64,000 bases of DNA from Anodontia alba. Lineage: Eukaryota > Mollusca > Bivalvia > Lucinida > Lucinidae. A program made the translations under genes and the position numbers. Location: contig OZ024827.1 of assembly GCA_964016985.1 (NCBI GenBank), positions 56,670,137 through 56,734,136 of the forward strand, in the 5' to 3' direction. This document shows, one piece after another, positions 52,925 through 64,000 of the stretch; the first letter of the stretch is position 1; the number at the start of each line of letters is the position of its first letter. The notes beneath the pieces were generated by a model. It was not told the DNA's origin. It saw only the letters and a list, made by a program, of their open reading frames with translations, and made no database searches.

Positions 52925-55725
52925 AACAAGAGGCCCACGGGCCACGATTCGCTCACCTGAGTGACATAGCCACTGCAGACATGCAGATGTTATGCAACAT
53001 TTTTCCAATCCTATCATCGCAACTAATGAAAATATCATCATTTGAACAGTTCTTAGTCTTGAAGAAGAATATATGGGGCCTGACAGTCAATGGAGCATGA
53101 TCATTTGAATAAACTATCAATCACATTTCAACAGAAGGATCAATATGAAATTTGGTGGAAATTGGCTAAGTGGTTTCTGAAGAATCGTGATTTTATACAT
53201 GTAAACAGCACAGTGGCAGGGAAATATTATAAATATAAACCAGATGATGGCCATCTTAGATTTCCAATCAGAACAATTTTAACTACTGTTGATCTACAAG
53301 TCACTTCGATACATTCAATATAAATGTATATGGCCCACACAAATAGGGAAGCAAATTTGACCTTGGAGGCAAAAAGGTCAAATGTCAACACAGAACCATC
53401 ATTTGAGCAATTTTGGTAGATCTCCTGTCCCCCGTAATTTGTGCAAAGATTAGGACCCAGGGCTTATTTGGTTATGGAGAAGAAGATTTTTAAAGGTTTT
53501 TACCATATATGGGCATGGCAGCCATTTTGATCAATGGACCATACCCATTTTAGCAATCTTTCATTCTCCTGCCCACAGAGGCTCCGCATGAAATTTGAGC
53601 AACACTGGCCCAGAAGCTTCAGAGGTAAAAACCATTTGAAATTATCAACATTTTGTCCATACAAATGTATGGGGCCCATACAAATGCATACAGAAGCAAA
53701 CTTGACCTCGCCGTAAAAAGCTTAAATGTCAATGTATGACAATTATTTTAGCAACTTTGGTAGACCGCCCGTTCCAGATGATATATGCAACGATTCACCC
53801 ACAAGCCATCCTCGGTTTTGGAGAATAAGATTTTTAAATGTTTTTTCCCATGCAAATGCATAAGGAAGCAACTTGACTTTGCCATAAAAAGGTCAAATGT
53901 CAATGTATGACCATTATTTTAGCAACTTTGGTAGACCCCCTGTCCCTGATGATTTATGCAAACATTCAGCCCCAAAGCATCCTCGGTTCTAGAGAAGAAG
54001 ATTTATAAAGGTTTTTACCATATACGGGCGTTGCGCCCATCTTGGTCAACGAACCATGACCATTTTAGCAATCTTTTGTTCCCCCTACCTAAGGAGGCTC
54101 CATATTTGAGCCAAATAGGCCCAGAGGCTCCAGAGGAGAAGTTGTTTGAAATTCTGAACATATTTCCCATACAAATGCATAAGGAAGCAAAATTGACCTT
54201 AATGTAAAAAGGTCAAATGTCAATGTACGACCATTATTTTAGCAATTCTGGTAGCCCTCCTGTTCCCAAAAATATATGCAAAGATTCAGCCATAAGGCAT
54301 GCTCGGTTTTGGAGAAGAAGGTTTTTAAAGGTTTTTCCCATACAAATGCACAGGGAAGCAAACTTAACCTTGCCGTAAAAAGATCAAACGTCAACGTACA
54401 ACAATTCTTTTAGCAATGTTGGTAGACCTCCCGTCCCCGATAATTCCTGCAAAGGTTCAGCCCCAAGGCATTCTCGGTTCTGAAGGAGAAGATTTTTAAA
54501 GGTTTTTACCATATATGGGCGTGGCGGCCATCTTGGTCAATGGACCGCGACCATTTTAGCAATTTTTCGTTCCCTCACCCTAAGGAGGCTCCATATGAAA
54601 TTTGAGCAAAATTGGCCCAGAGGCTCCAGAGGAGAAGTTGTTTGAAATTCTGAACATTTTTCCCATACAAATGCATAAGGAAGCAAAATTGACCTTACCG
54701 TAAAAAGGTCAAATGTCAATGTACGACCATTATTTTAGCAATTTTGGTAGCTCTCCTGTTCCCAAAGATATATGCAAAGATTCAGCCATAAGGCATGCTC
54801 GGTTTTGGAGAAGAAGGTTTTTAAAGGTTTTTCCCATACAAATGCACAGGGAAGCAAACTTAACCTTGCCGTAAAAAGATCAAACGTCAACGTACAACAA
54901 TTCTTTTAGCAATGTTGGTAGACCTCCCGTCCCCGATAATTCCTGCAAAGGTTCAGCCCCAAGGCATTCTCGGTTCTGAAGGAGAAGATTTTTAAAGGTT
55001 TATACCATATATGGGCGTGGCGGCCATCTTGGTCAATGGACCGCGACCATTTTAGCAATTTTTCGTTCCCTCACCCTAAGGAGGCTCCATATGAAATTTG
55101 AGCAAAATTGGCCCAGAGGCTCCAGAGGAGAAGTTGTTTGAAATTCTGAACATTTTTCCCATACAAATGCATAAGGAAGCAAAATTGACCTTACCGTAAA
55201 AAGGTCAAATGTCAATGTACGACCATTATTTTAGCAATTTTGGTAGCTCTCCTGTTCCCAAAGATATATGCAAAGATTCAGCCATAAGGCATGCTCGGTT
55301 TTGGAGAAGATTTTTGAAGGTTTTTCCCATACAAATGCATAGGGAAGCAAACTTGACCTTGCTGTAAAAAGGTCAAACGTCAACGTACGACAATTCTTTT
55401 AGCAATTTTGGTAGACCTCCCGTCCCTGATGATTCTTGCAAAGGTTCAGCCCCAAGGCATTCTTGGTTCTGGAGGAGAAGATTTTTAAAGGTTTTTACCA
55501 TATATGGTCGCGGCCATCTTGGTCAACGGACCGCGACCATTTTGGCAATTTTTCGTTCCCTCACCCTAAGGAGGCTCCATATGAAATTTGAGCAAAATTG
55601 GCTCAGCGGTTTCAGAGGAGAAGTCATTTGAAAATGTTAACGGACGGACGCACGGACGGACGGACGGACGACGGACGAAAAGTGATCACAATAGCTCATC
55701 CTGAGCAGAGCTCAGGTGAGCTAAT
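52925..55725 (+). mobile_element. Array element A, copy 4, in LINE ORF2
   Basis: Starts AACAAGAGGCCCACGG; GCTCACCTGAG at 52951-52961 and the exact inverse CTCAGGTGAGC at 55711-55721. Same plan as copy 3. A 496-bp unit is repeated almost without change at about 54284-54779 and 54780-55275. A (GGAC)n tract lies at 55642-55675. AACAAG stands at both junctions. Confidence 0.9.
54284..55301 (+). repeat. Near-identical 496-bp tandem duplication
   Basis: Two consecutive units with the same sequence apart from rare changes (for example TTTTTACC near 54500 and TTTATACC near 54999). Other units of the element differ much more. Confidence 0.8.
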
Positions 55726-56112
55726 AACAAGCATGTCCATATAAAATCAAATGGAAATATATGCTCAACGACTAAAGATATTTCCAATGCCCTAGGAGAG
55801 AATTTTCAGAAAAACTCTTCTAGTGCAAATTATTCCGAAAACTTCAGAACATAAAACAAGAACGAGAGAAAGAGCATTTAAATTTTATGTCACTAAATCA
55901 TGAAAAATGTACCATTCACAGCTGCAGAATTATTAGATGCTCTTCATAAATCTCATGATACAGCTGCTGGTCCTGATGATATTCATTATTAAATTCTTAA
56001 ACATTTACCCAACAACGCTTTAGAAACATTATTAAATATTTTAAATGATATTTGGATCACTGGAAAATTTCCAAAAGACTGGAGTAAAGCAACGATTATA
56101 CCTATACCAAAA
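55726..56112 (+). pseudogene. LINE ORF2 between two insertions
   Basis: Includes the region with AGPDDIHY and KDWSKATIIPIPKPNK, the standard lead-in of the RT (motif 0-1). Cut by element D copy 2. Confidence 0.7.
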
Positions 56113-57932
56113 CCAAACAAGCAAATTCCATGGGGAATTTATGTCCCCCGCCTTATTTTTATTTGAGGTGTTAAAAATGGTAAAGTTAACCAGAGGACCA
56201 TTGGTCCTGTATCACTTACCTAAGTATTGAAGCAGGAAACCAGTGATAAAAAATAATTTCAAGATTCTGAAAAAACCACATGCATATCTTCAGACCATCC
56301 TTAAAGCACCTGTAAAGTTTCAAAAGGATCGGCTTAAGGTACCTACTCCCTATATGCTTCTGTAGTATAAGAACTCAAAAAATGTCTAAGTTAAAAATGC
56401 GGGAAAAGTGATAAAAAATTATTTCAGGATTCTGAAAAAATCACATGCATATCTTCAGGCCATCCTAAAAGCCCTTGTAAAGTTTCAAAAGGATCGGCCA
56501 AAAACTGTGGGAGGAGTTAAGGGGACAAGGTACCTGCACCCTATACACTTCTGTAATATTAGAACTAAAAAAATGTCTAAGTTAAAAATGCGGAAAAAGT
56601 GATAAAAAATTATTTCAGGATTCTGAAAAATCCACCTGCATATTTTCAGGCCATCCTAAAAGCCCACGTAAAGTTTCAAAAGGATCGGCCAAAAACTGTG
56701 GGAGGAGTTAAGGGGACAAGGTACCTACTCCCTATAGACTTCTGTAATATTAGAACTCAAAAAATGTCTAAGTTCAAAACGTGTAAAAAGTAATAACCAC
56801 ATGCATATCTTCAGACCATCCTTAAAGCACCTGTAAAGTTTCAAAAGGATCGGCCAAAAACTGTGGGAGGAGTTAAGGGGACAAGGTACCTGCTCCCTAT
56901 ACACTTCTGTAGTATTAGAACTCAAAAAATGTCTAAGTTAAAAATGCGGAAAAAGTGATAAAAAATTACCAGGATTCTGAAAAAACCACATGCATATCTT
57001 CAGGCCATCCTAAAAGCCCATGTAAAGTTTCAAAAGGATCGGCCAAAAACTGTGGGAGGACTTAAGGGGACAAGGTACCTCCTCCCTATAGACTTCTGTA
57101 ATATTAGAACTCAAAAAATGTCTAAGTTCAAAATGTGTAAAAAGTGATAAAAAATAATTTAAGGATTCTGAAAAGTCCACCTGCATATTTTCAGGCCATC
57201 CTAAAAGACCACGTAAAGTTTCAAAAGGATCGTCCAAAAACTGTGGGAGGAATTAAGGGGACAAGGTACCTACTCCCTATAGACTTCTGTAATATTAGAA
57301 CTCAAAAAATGTCTAAGTTCAAAACGTGTAAAAAGTGATAAAAAATAATTTCAGGATTCTGAAAAAACCACATGCATATCTTCAGACCATCCTTAAAGCA
57401 CTTGTAAAGTTTCAAAAGGATCGGCCAAAAACTGTGGGAGGAGTTAAGGGGACAAGGTACCTGCTCCCTATACACTTCTGTAGTATTAGAACTCAAAAAA
57501 TGTCTAAGTTAAAAATGCGGAAAAAGTGATAAAAAATTATTTCAGGATTCTGAAAAAACCACATGCATATCTTCAGGCCATCCTAAAAGCCCACGTAAAG
57601 TTTCAAAAGGATCAGCCAAAAACTGTGGGAGGAGTTAAGGGGACAAGGTACCTACACCCTATAGACTTCTGTAATATTAGAACTCAAAAAATGTCTAAGT
57701 TCAAAATGTGTAAAAAGTGATAAAAAATAATTTCAGGATTCTGAAAAAACCACATGCACATCTTCAGACCATCCTTAAAACACTTGTAAATTTTCAAAAG
57801 GATCGGACAAAAACTGTGGGAGGAGTTAAGGGGACAAAGTACCTACTAAAAATTCGGAACCACGCACTATGCACCACGGAAAACCAAAAACAGTGTCCCT
57901 CTGCTTTTCTTCGAAAAGGCGGGGGACAATAA
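56113..57932 (+). mobile_element. Tandem-array element D, copy 2, in LINE RT
   Basis: Begins at AACAAGCAAATTCC (AACAA may be target) with GTCCCCCGCC at 56143-56152, and ends with GGCGGGGGAC (57918-57927), then AATAA. About nine 191-bp monomers, one shortened near 56790. Removing it restores the LINE reading (PKPNK, then DHTEATNYRPIAL). Confidence 0.9.
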
Positions 57933-58800
57933 AGATCATACTGAAGCTACTAACTATAGACCTATTGCTTTGACAAGTTGTTTATTTAAAACAATGGAGA
58001 GAATGATTAATGATAGGCTGGTTTGGTTCTTGGAATCAAATCAGCTTATAACAAAATATCAAGCTGGATTCAGAAAAAATAACTGTACAAACGATCATTT
58101 GATTTGTTTGGAATCATTTATTCGTGATGCCTTTGTTAAAAAAGAACATGTTGTAGCTGTATTTTTTGATCTTGAAAAAGCCTATGATACTACTTGGAAA
58201 CATGGCATCATGAAAGATTTACATAAATTAGGCCTTAAAGGTCGATTGGCCTTTTTATTCAAAATTTTTTATCAGATTGAACATTTAATGTTCGAATAGG
58301 TAATACATTATCGGACATATTTAAACAAGTACAAGGTGTACCACAGGGAAGCATTTTATCACCTACCTTGTTTGGCATTAAAATTAATGACATTGTTAAA
58401 TGTGTGAAAGACATTGATTGTTCTCTTTTTGTTGACGATTTTGGAATATTTATTAGATCGAAAAATATGGAAACCATTGAATTCAAACTCCAACGATGTT
58501 TAAACAATATAGAAGATTGGGCAACAGAAAATGGTTTCAAGTTTTCAAAAACAAAAACTCAATGCGTTCATTTCTGTCAGATACGACAGTTACATTTAGA
58601 TCCTCATCTTACCATATATGGTAGTCCCATTCCAGTCGTCAGTGAAGCGAAATTCCTGGGTCTTTTGTTCGATAACAAATTATCTTTTATCCCATACATC
58701 AAAGCTTTAAAAGCTAAATGTTTAAAAGCACTCGATATTATTAAAGTTCTCTCCAGTTCCGACTGGGGAGGAGATCGTACCTTTCTTTTAAATCTTTAAA
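57933..58800 (+). pseudogene. LINE reverse transcriptase
   Basis: NYRPIALTSCLFKTMERMIN, QAGFRKNNCTNDHL, AVFFDLEKAYDTTWKHGIM (motif A, about 58155-58212), VPQGSILSPTLFGIKINDIV (motif B) after a frameshift near 58290, and SLFVDDFGIF (catalytic box FVDD, about 58422-58451). The order matches I/jockey-group RTs. One frameshift and later stops make it inactive. Confidence 0.85.
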
Positions 58801-59284
58801 GATCTTTAATTCGATCTAAATTGGATTACGGATCCATAGTTTATGGATCCGCTAGAAAATCTTATTTAAAATCTTTGGATACAATTCATCATCAAGGTTT
58901 ACGTCTAGCTCTAGGAGCTTTTCGTACTTCACCCGTCGAAAAGTTTCTATGCTGAATCAAATTAACCATCATTGTATATAAGAAGAGAGAAATTGTCTCT
59001 GCAATTTGTTTCTAAATTAGCCGCGAATCCACGTAATTCAGCTTATGATTGTGTTTTTAACCCTAAATACGAAAGATTTTACAACAATAAACCAACGGCT
59101 ATTAAACCCCTTGTTCTAAGAGTACAACCGTTACTTGAAGAGGCCAATATTAACATTAAAAATATTCATAGCCATGGATGTTGAACCCTCCAAAGATTAT
59201 TTTAGATCTTCATAAAAATAAAAAATCAGAAGCTGAGTCACATATTTTTAAGAATGAATTTTTAGAAATCAGATCGAAATATTA

Positions 59285-60080
59285 ACATCACCTGTCAATT
59301 TATACTGATGGTTCGAAACAAGATGCTTGTTCTGTTATTAGCACAAATTTTACTGACAGTATCAGATTACCTGATACTAGCTCCATTTTTACCGCTGAAG
59401 CCAAAGCAATTGATATTGCACTTTATCATATCAGAGATCAGTCTGAAAAACAATTCATCATTTATTCAGATTCTCTTTCTGTATTAAAATCCCTTAAAGA
59501 TTTACACCATAGGAACCCATTAATTCAGCAAATTCTTAAAAAATATTATTACCTTTTGGTTTCAAAAGATATTATATTTTGTTGGCTTCCCAGCCACAAT
59601 AATATTCGTGGAAATGAATTAGCCAATTTAGAGGCTAAATCTGCATTATCTTTAATGATAACAAATTTTAAAATTCCTTACTCTGACTTTAAATCCAACA
59701 TCCGTCAATACATTAACAACAAATGTCTATCTATTTGGGAAAAACAAACTCAAAATAAACTGAATGAAATAAAACCAAATTTTAACAGCAAATGCGCATT
59801 CTTTAATTACAGCAGAAAAGAACAAACGAAAATCACCAGATGTAGAATTGGACACACTAGAATTACTCATTCTTATATATTAAAAAATGAACAAGCACCA
59901 TTCTGCATTCCTTGTAACGAACCTTTTACAGTCAAACATTTTCTTATTACTTGTGCAGAATTTAATCATATTTGCACAAAATATTTTAATATAAAAACTG
60001 TAAAGGATCTTTTTAATGATATACCAACTAACAAAATCATCGACTTTCTTAAAGAAATCGGACTTTTTAATAAATTATAA
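59285..60080 (+). pseudogene. LINE RNase H and C-terminal Cys/His domain
   Basis: YTDGSKQDACSV (about 59301), FTAEAKAIDIALYHI, FIIYSDSLSVLKSL and WLPSHNNIRGNELANLEAK give the four acidic RNase H positions and the His. 59556-60080 is one open frame ending with CRIGHTRITHSYILKNEQAP then C-x2-C (FCIPC) and HFLITC, the C-terminal zinc-like box of this LINE group. Confidence 0.8.
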
Positions 60081-60258
60081 TCAATATTTTTAATAAATTA
60101 TAATCATTAATGCAGTCATCTTTTTAAAATCAACATATCAATCTTAGATAGTTTTAATTCCAAATTAAATAAACTCATCATATAATATAAAAATTATTAG
60201 ACGCTATATGCCCTTTTAGGGTTGAGCATCTATAAATAAAATATCCATCCATCCATCC

Positions 60259-60589
60259 TGTTCATTCAATATTAACAACAGGCTAAATCTACCAGATAAT
60301 GGCCTAAATATATTCAAAATGGTGAACACAAATATGACGCATTTTTATTTATGATCAGTGCAATTTTCTGCCTCGAGCCAGGCATCTTTTGAACTAATTG
60401 TAAAGGTCACAGGTGCACTGTCAGTGCGGGAATCTTTTTTTTGTTTTTCTGAAAACACTGTTACTAGTTAGCTAACATTCAGTTACAACACCATACTGTT
60501 AGGTTTACATTTACGCACAATCATGTGTCACTCCTTCACCTTTAATGACCTATACTTATTCTGATGTAGGTTCATGAAGATGAAGACTG
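60259..60589. other. Spacer, no recognised gene
   Basis: AT-rich sequence between the LINE tail and a truncated array element; nothing recognised. Confidence 0.45.
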
Positions 60590-60993
60590 AAGCAAACCTG
60601 TGGCTTCTACAGTGCACATAATTTTTTTAAGAAATTTGACCTAATGACCTATTATTTGACTCATACGACCCATATTTAAATCTGACCAAAACATCAACAA
60701 GAAAAACATTCTGATGAAGTTTCATGAAGATTGAAGCAAAACTGTGGCCTCTAGAGTATACACAGGATTTTTATGAATTTTGTCCCAGTGACCTAGTTTT
60801 TGATTCAACATGAATCATATTCAAACTTGACTTAGATATCATCAAGATAAACACTCTGGTAAAATTTCATAAAGATTGAGCAAAACTGTGTCTTCTAGAG
60901 AGAGCACAATGTAAATGTTGACTCTGACGGCAGACAATGGACACAGGGTGATCACAACAGCTCACCTTGAGCACTCCATGCTCAGGTGAGCTA
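60590..60993 (+). mobile_element. Truncated array element of H type
   Basis: Two to three H-like monomers (GTGACCTAGTTTTTGATTC, AGTTTCATGAAGATTGAAGC, CTCTAGAG) ending in the 3' hairpin (CACCTTGAGC/GCTCAGGTGAGCTATA, 60960-60993). The 5' part is missing. Confidence 0.7.
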
Positions 60994-61021
60994 TAAAGTG
61001 ATTAAATATCTTTTTAAACTG

Positions 61022-61024
<3 letters not shown>

Positions 61025-61107
<83 letters not shown>
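61025..61107. repeat. (TG)n microsatellite and G-run
   Basis: About 41 uninterrupted TG units, then CAGAGGA and a run of 11 G (61115-61125). Confidence 0.95.
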
Positions 61108-61110
<3 letters not shown>

Positions 61111-61189
61111 AGGAGGGGGGGGGGGAAGCAACCTGCCTAGGCCACAGTACCTTAACCCTTTCCCATTCAAAGAAAGAAGGTAGGGGTAC

Positions 61190-63016
61190 ATATTATCATT
61201 ATTTTGATGACTGTTCAATGAGACACTCTATTAATACAAGGCAGTCTGAAGGACAGCCACAGAATGACAATGGAGCTGCCTCAAAATTCAAGGCTCAAAC
61301 TGGTGGCCTTCAATTGTGACCGTGACCTTGAGGCTGCATTGTTGAGTTATGGATTCTGCACATCATCTCACTAAGGCGAACACTTGACCCAAATTTAATA
61401 AATATCTTTCAAAGGGTTCAGGAGATATAGAGTGAACATGAAATTCAAGGCTCAAACTCGTGACCTTTAACTGTGAACTTGACCTTGAATCGGCAAGCTT
61501 CAATTATGGATTCTGCACATCGCCTCACTAAGGGCTAAAAACTCGCCACCTTGAACTGTGACTTTGTCCTTGAGTCCCCATGACTGAGTTATGGGTTCTG
61601 CACATCGTCCCACAGGTGAACATTTGACTAAAGTTCAGAGAAAATCCTCCCAGGGGAAAAGGAGATACAGAGCGGACACAAAATTCAAGGCTCAAACCCA
61701 TGACCTTGAACTGTGGCCTTGACCTTGAGTCGGCATGGTTGAGTTATTGATTCTGCACATCGTCTCACTAAGGTGAACATTTGACCAAAGTTTAAAGAAA
61801 ATCCTTCCACTGGTATTGGAGATACAGAGCGGACACGAAATTCAAGGCTCAAACCTGTAACCTTAAACTGTGACCTTGACCTTGTGTCGGCATGGTTGAG
61901 TTATAAGTTCTGCACATTGTCTCACTGTGGCAAACATATGACCAAAGTTTAAAGAAAATCCTTCCGAGGGTATAGGAAATATTGAGGGGACATGAAATTC
62001 AAGGCTCAAACCCTTGACCTTGACCTGTGACCTTGACCTTGAGTTGGCATGGTTGACTTAAGGGTTCTGCACATTGACTCACTGAGGCGAACATTTGACC
62101 AAAGTTTAATGAAAATCTTTCAAAGGGTTCAGGAGATATGGAGCGAACAAGAAAGAGACGGATGACCTTCAATTGTGACCTTGACCTTGAGTCTGCATCA
62201 TTGAGTTATACACATCATCTTACTAAGGCAAACATTTGACCCAAATTTAACAAGGCAGTCTGAATGGTAATGGAGCGGCCTCAAAATTCAAGGCTCAAAC
62301 TGATGACCTTCAATTGTGACCTTGACCTTGAGTCAGCATAGCTGAGTTATGGGTTCTGCACATCATATCAGGGAGGCAAACATTTGACCAACGTTTAAAG
62401 AAAATCCTTCCAGGGGTAAAGGAGATATGGAGCCGTTACCAAATTCAAGGCTTAAACTTGTGACCTTCAACTGTGACCCTGACCTTAAGTCTGTAGGGCT
62501 GAGTTATGGGTTCTGCACATTGTCCCACTGAGGTGAACATTTGACCAAAGTTTAGAGAAAATCCTCCCAGGGGTAAAGGAGATATAGAGCGGTCACAAAA
62601 TTCAAGGCTCAAACCCCTGACCTTGAACTGTAACCTTGTGAGTCTGCATGGTTGTGCTATGGGTTCTGCACATCATTTCACTGAGGCAAACATTTGACCA
62701 AAATTAAAAGAAAATCCTTCCAGGGGTAAAGGAGATATCGAGTGGACAAAAAATTCAGGGCTCAAACTCGCGACCTTGAACTGTGAATTGAGTCCCCATG
62801 GCTGAGTTATGGGTTCTGACTTAAGGGATCTGCGCAACGACTCACTGAGGCGAACATTTGACCAAAGTTTAATGAAAATCTTTCAAAGGGTTCAGGAGAT
62901 ATGGAGCGGACAAGAAAGTGTTACGGAAGGACAGACGGACGGATAGACGGACAGACAGATGGACAGACGAAGGCCATTTCTGTAATCCCCCATCTGCTTC
63001 GCGGTGGGGGATTAAA
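61190..63016 (+). repeat. Tandem-array element G (~155-bp monomer)
   Basis: About eleven monomers with AAATTCAAGGCTCAAAC, TGTGACCTTGACCTTGAGTC, GAGTTATGGGTTCTGCACAT and an AAGTTTAAAGAAAATCCTTCC...GGAGATA core. A GACGGACGGATAGACGG tract lies at 62932-62970 and a hairpin AATCCCCCA/TGGGGGATT at 62984-63013, followed by AAAAA. The 5' end is not defined. Confidence 0.8.
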
Positions 63017-63189
63017 AAGTGCTGCAAGCACTGCACCATGCCCCACCACTGCACTTACATCAAGCAAGTGCCATAACTCTCAAAAATAAAATCAAAGAGC
63101 GGGTGCATTAGTCTTTCCTTAAATATTATCAACATTGATGCATGTACATGTGTTTATTTTGATTAAAATGTTCAATGGGATTGTTTCTG

Positions 63190-63732
63190 TGTTTTCATAC
63201 ATAGTAGAAATGGCTATTTTCAATCTCTACTATATTCAAAGGGCTGCAACTCCAAAAGCTGGTTAACCAGAATTATGGTTTTTGTGTTCCGTGTGTTGTC
63301 TCATGATGCTTTACATTTGTTAAAATTTTATAATAATATCTGGAATGGTTTTCAATTTACAGAGCGGACACAAGTACATGGTAGAAATGGCTATGTTAAA
63401 TGTTCAAAGGGCAATAACTCCAAGAGCAGGCAAACCAGAGTTATGGTTCATGTGTTCTGTGTCGTCTCATAGTGTTTTACATTTGTGTGAAAATTCGTGA
63501 AAATACAGAGTTGACACAAGTTCATAGAAGAAATGGCTATTTTCAATATCTACTATGTTCAAAAGACCACAACTACATAAGCAGGTTAACCAGTTACAGT
63601 TTTTATGTTCTGCATGTTGGCTTATGGTGCTTTACATTTGTGAGAAATTTCATAATATCTCAAATGGTTTTCAACTTACTGAGAGGACACAAGTACATGG
63701 TAGAAATGAATATGTTCAAAGGGTAATAACTC
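63190..63732 (+). repeat. Array L, about four monomers
   Basis: Units with AGTAGAAATGGCTATTTTCA, TTCAAAGGGCAATAACTCC, GTTAACCAGAGTTATGG and TGCTTTACATTTGT at about 63203, 63376, 63524 and 63694. Cut on the right by element A copy 5. Confidence 0.65.
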
Positions 63733-63734
63733 AA

Positions 63735-64000
63735 AACAAGAGGGCCATGATGGCCCTGTAATGCTCACCTGAGCAACATAGCACTTTGAGAGCCTGATCT
63801 AGAACTGATCAAGGCAAACATTCTGATCATAGTTCAAAATGATTATATTAACAAGTAAGACAATGTAGCATGTCTAATGGACTGTGAAATAAAGGTCAAG
63901 GTCAAATATGGATGACTGTACTCAAGAGGCCATGCTAAGATGTATGCATGTACTAAGTATCACTGGCTGTAGGAGCAATAGTTACTGAGAAACTGACCTA
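63735..64000 (+). mobile_element. Array element (A-type start, H-type body), runs off the window
   Basis: Starts AACAAGAGGGCC with the palindrome GGGCCATGATGGCCC (63742-63756) and GCTCACCTGAG at 63763-63773. From about 63825 to the end it matches 31576-31760 almost base for base. It therefore shows the complete 5' end missing from element H. Confidence 0.85.

Larger units (their letters stand above)
47640..60250 (+). mobile_element. I-like LINE, near full length, with three nested insertions
   Basis: One LINE in + orientation: 5' UTR-like sequence (about 47640-48302), ORF1 (48303-48466 and 50777-51862), ORF2 with endonuclease (51898-52530), reverse transcriptase (57933-58800), RNase H (59285-59660) and a Cys/His tail (to 60080), then a 3' end with AATAAA and (ATCC)n (60232-60258). 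The insertions are element A copy 3 (48467-50776), element A copy 4 (52925-55725) and element D copy 2 (56113-57932). The protein reading rejoins across each. Without them the LINE is about 5.7 kb. RNase H in ORF2 points to the I group; the 5' end is uncertain. Confidence 0.85.

Noticed and set aside
35239..53323. Repeated 60-75-residue ORF beginning MEHDHLNKLSITFQQ (35239, 48620, 53090)
   Set aside because: Part of the 5' unit of element A copies; it is present because the repeat is present, and the ends differ by indels.
61029..61319. Cys/Val-rich ORFs across the TG repeat
   Set aside because: Dinucleotide repeats are open in two frames by nature.

Overview
This is eukaryotic, animal nuclear DNA. 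AT-rich background alternates with non-LTR, DIRS-type, Gypsy and Penelope retroelements, TA- and TTA-flanked DNA transposons, tRNA-derived SINEs and many tandem-repeat elements. The mix (a SINE resembling molluscan RUDI, and array-bearing elements like the bivalve 'pearl' group) suggests a marine bivalve; this is inference from recalled families, not a search. No complete host gene is visible. Host-like candidates are a Bcl-2-like fragment (4826-5175), a C2H2 zinc-finger exon (5907-6046, minus), a coiled-coil terminal exon with a hAT-type motif (30902-31555, minus) and two weak exon candidates.

Layout. 1-3660 is a GC-rich island with a decayed family-B DNA polymerase fused to an SF1 helicase, split by a 0.8-kb repeat element, followed by an intact 207-residue two-helix membrane-like protein; the Bcl-2-like fragment lies 1.3 kb on. 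6620-11060 (minus) is a DIRS retrotransposon with a SINE in its recombinase. 12347-13262 is an L1/Tx1-like endonuclease with a SINE and perfect 13-bp target duplications. 13466-17833 holds two tandem-array elements, 18020-19743 (minus) the 3' half of a Gypsy pol. 21785-26236 is a 140-bp array invaded by a TTA-flanked MITE that itself carries a deleted Tigger-like element. 26237-28098 is a truncated array element carrying an intact mariner. 28451-33940 has two more array elements either side of the coiled-coil exon. 33945-35068 has LINE and Penelope RT fragments. 35071-41845 is an array element split by a nearly complete Ngaro-type retrotransposon with split direct repeats. 42605-46690 is an array with a second array element nested in it. 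About 47640-60250 is one I-like LINE carrying three array-element insertions. 60590-64000 is array elements again.

The window reads as a record of nested insertion rather than a gene locus. Only the mariner transposase (26725-27801) and the 207-residue protein (2848-3471) look intact. Two patterns cross the repeat families: (i) similar ends, with AACAAG at the 5' end, short inverted motifs just inside each end and a hairpin near the 3' end followed by an A-rich edge; and (ii) a roughly 40-bp core (AAGTTT, AAAATCGG-like, GGAGGAG-like) inside monomers that otherwise look unrelated. All calls come from reading the sequence; no alignments or searches were run.
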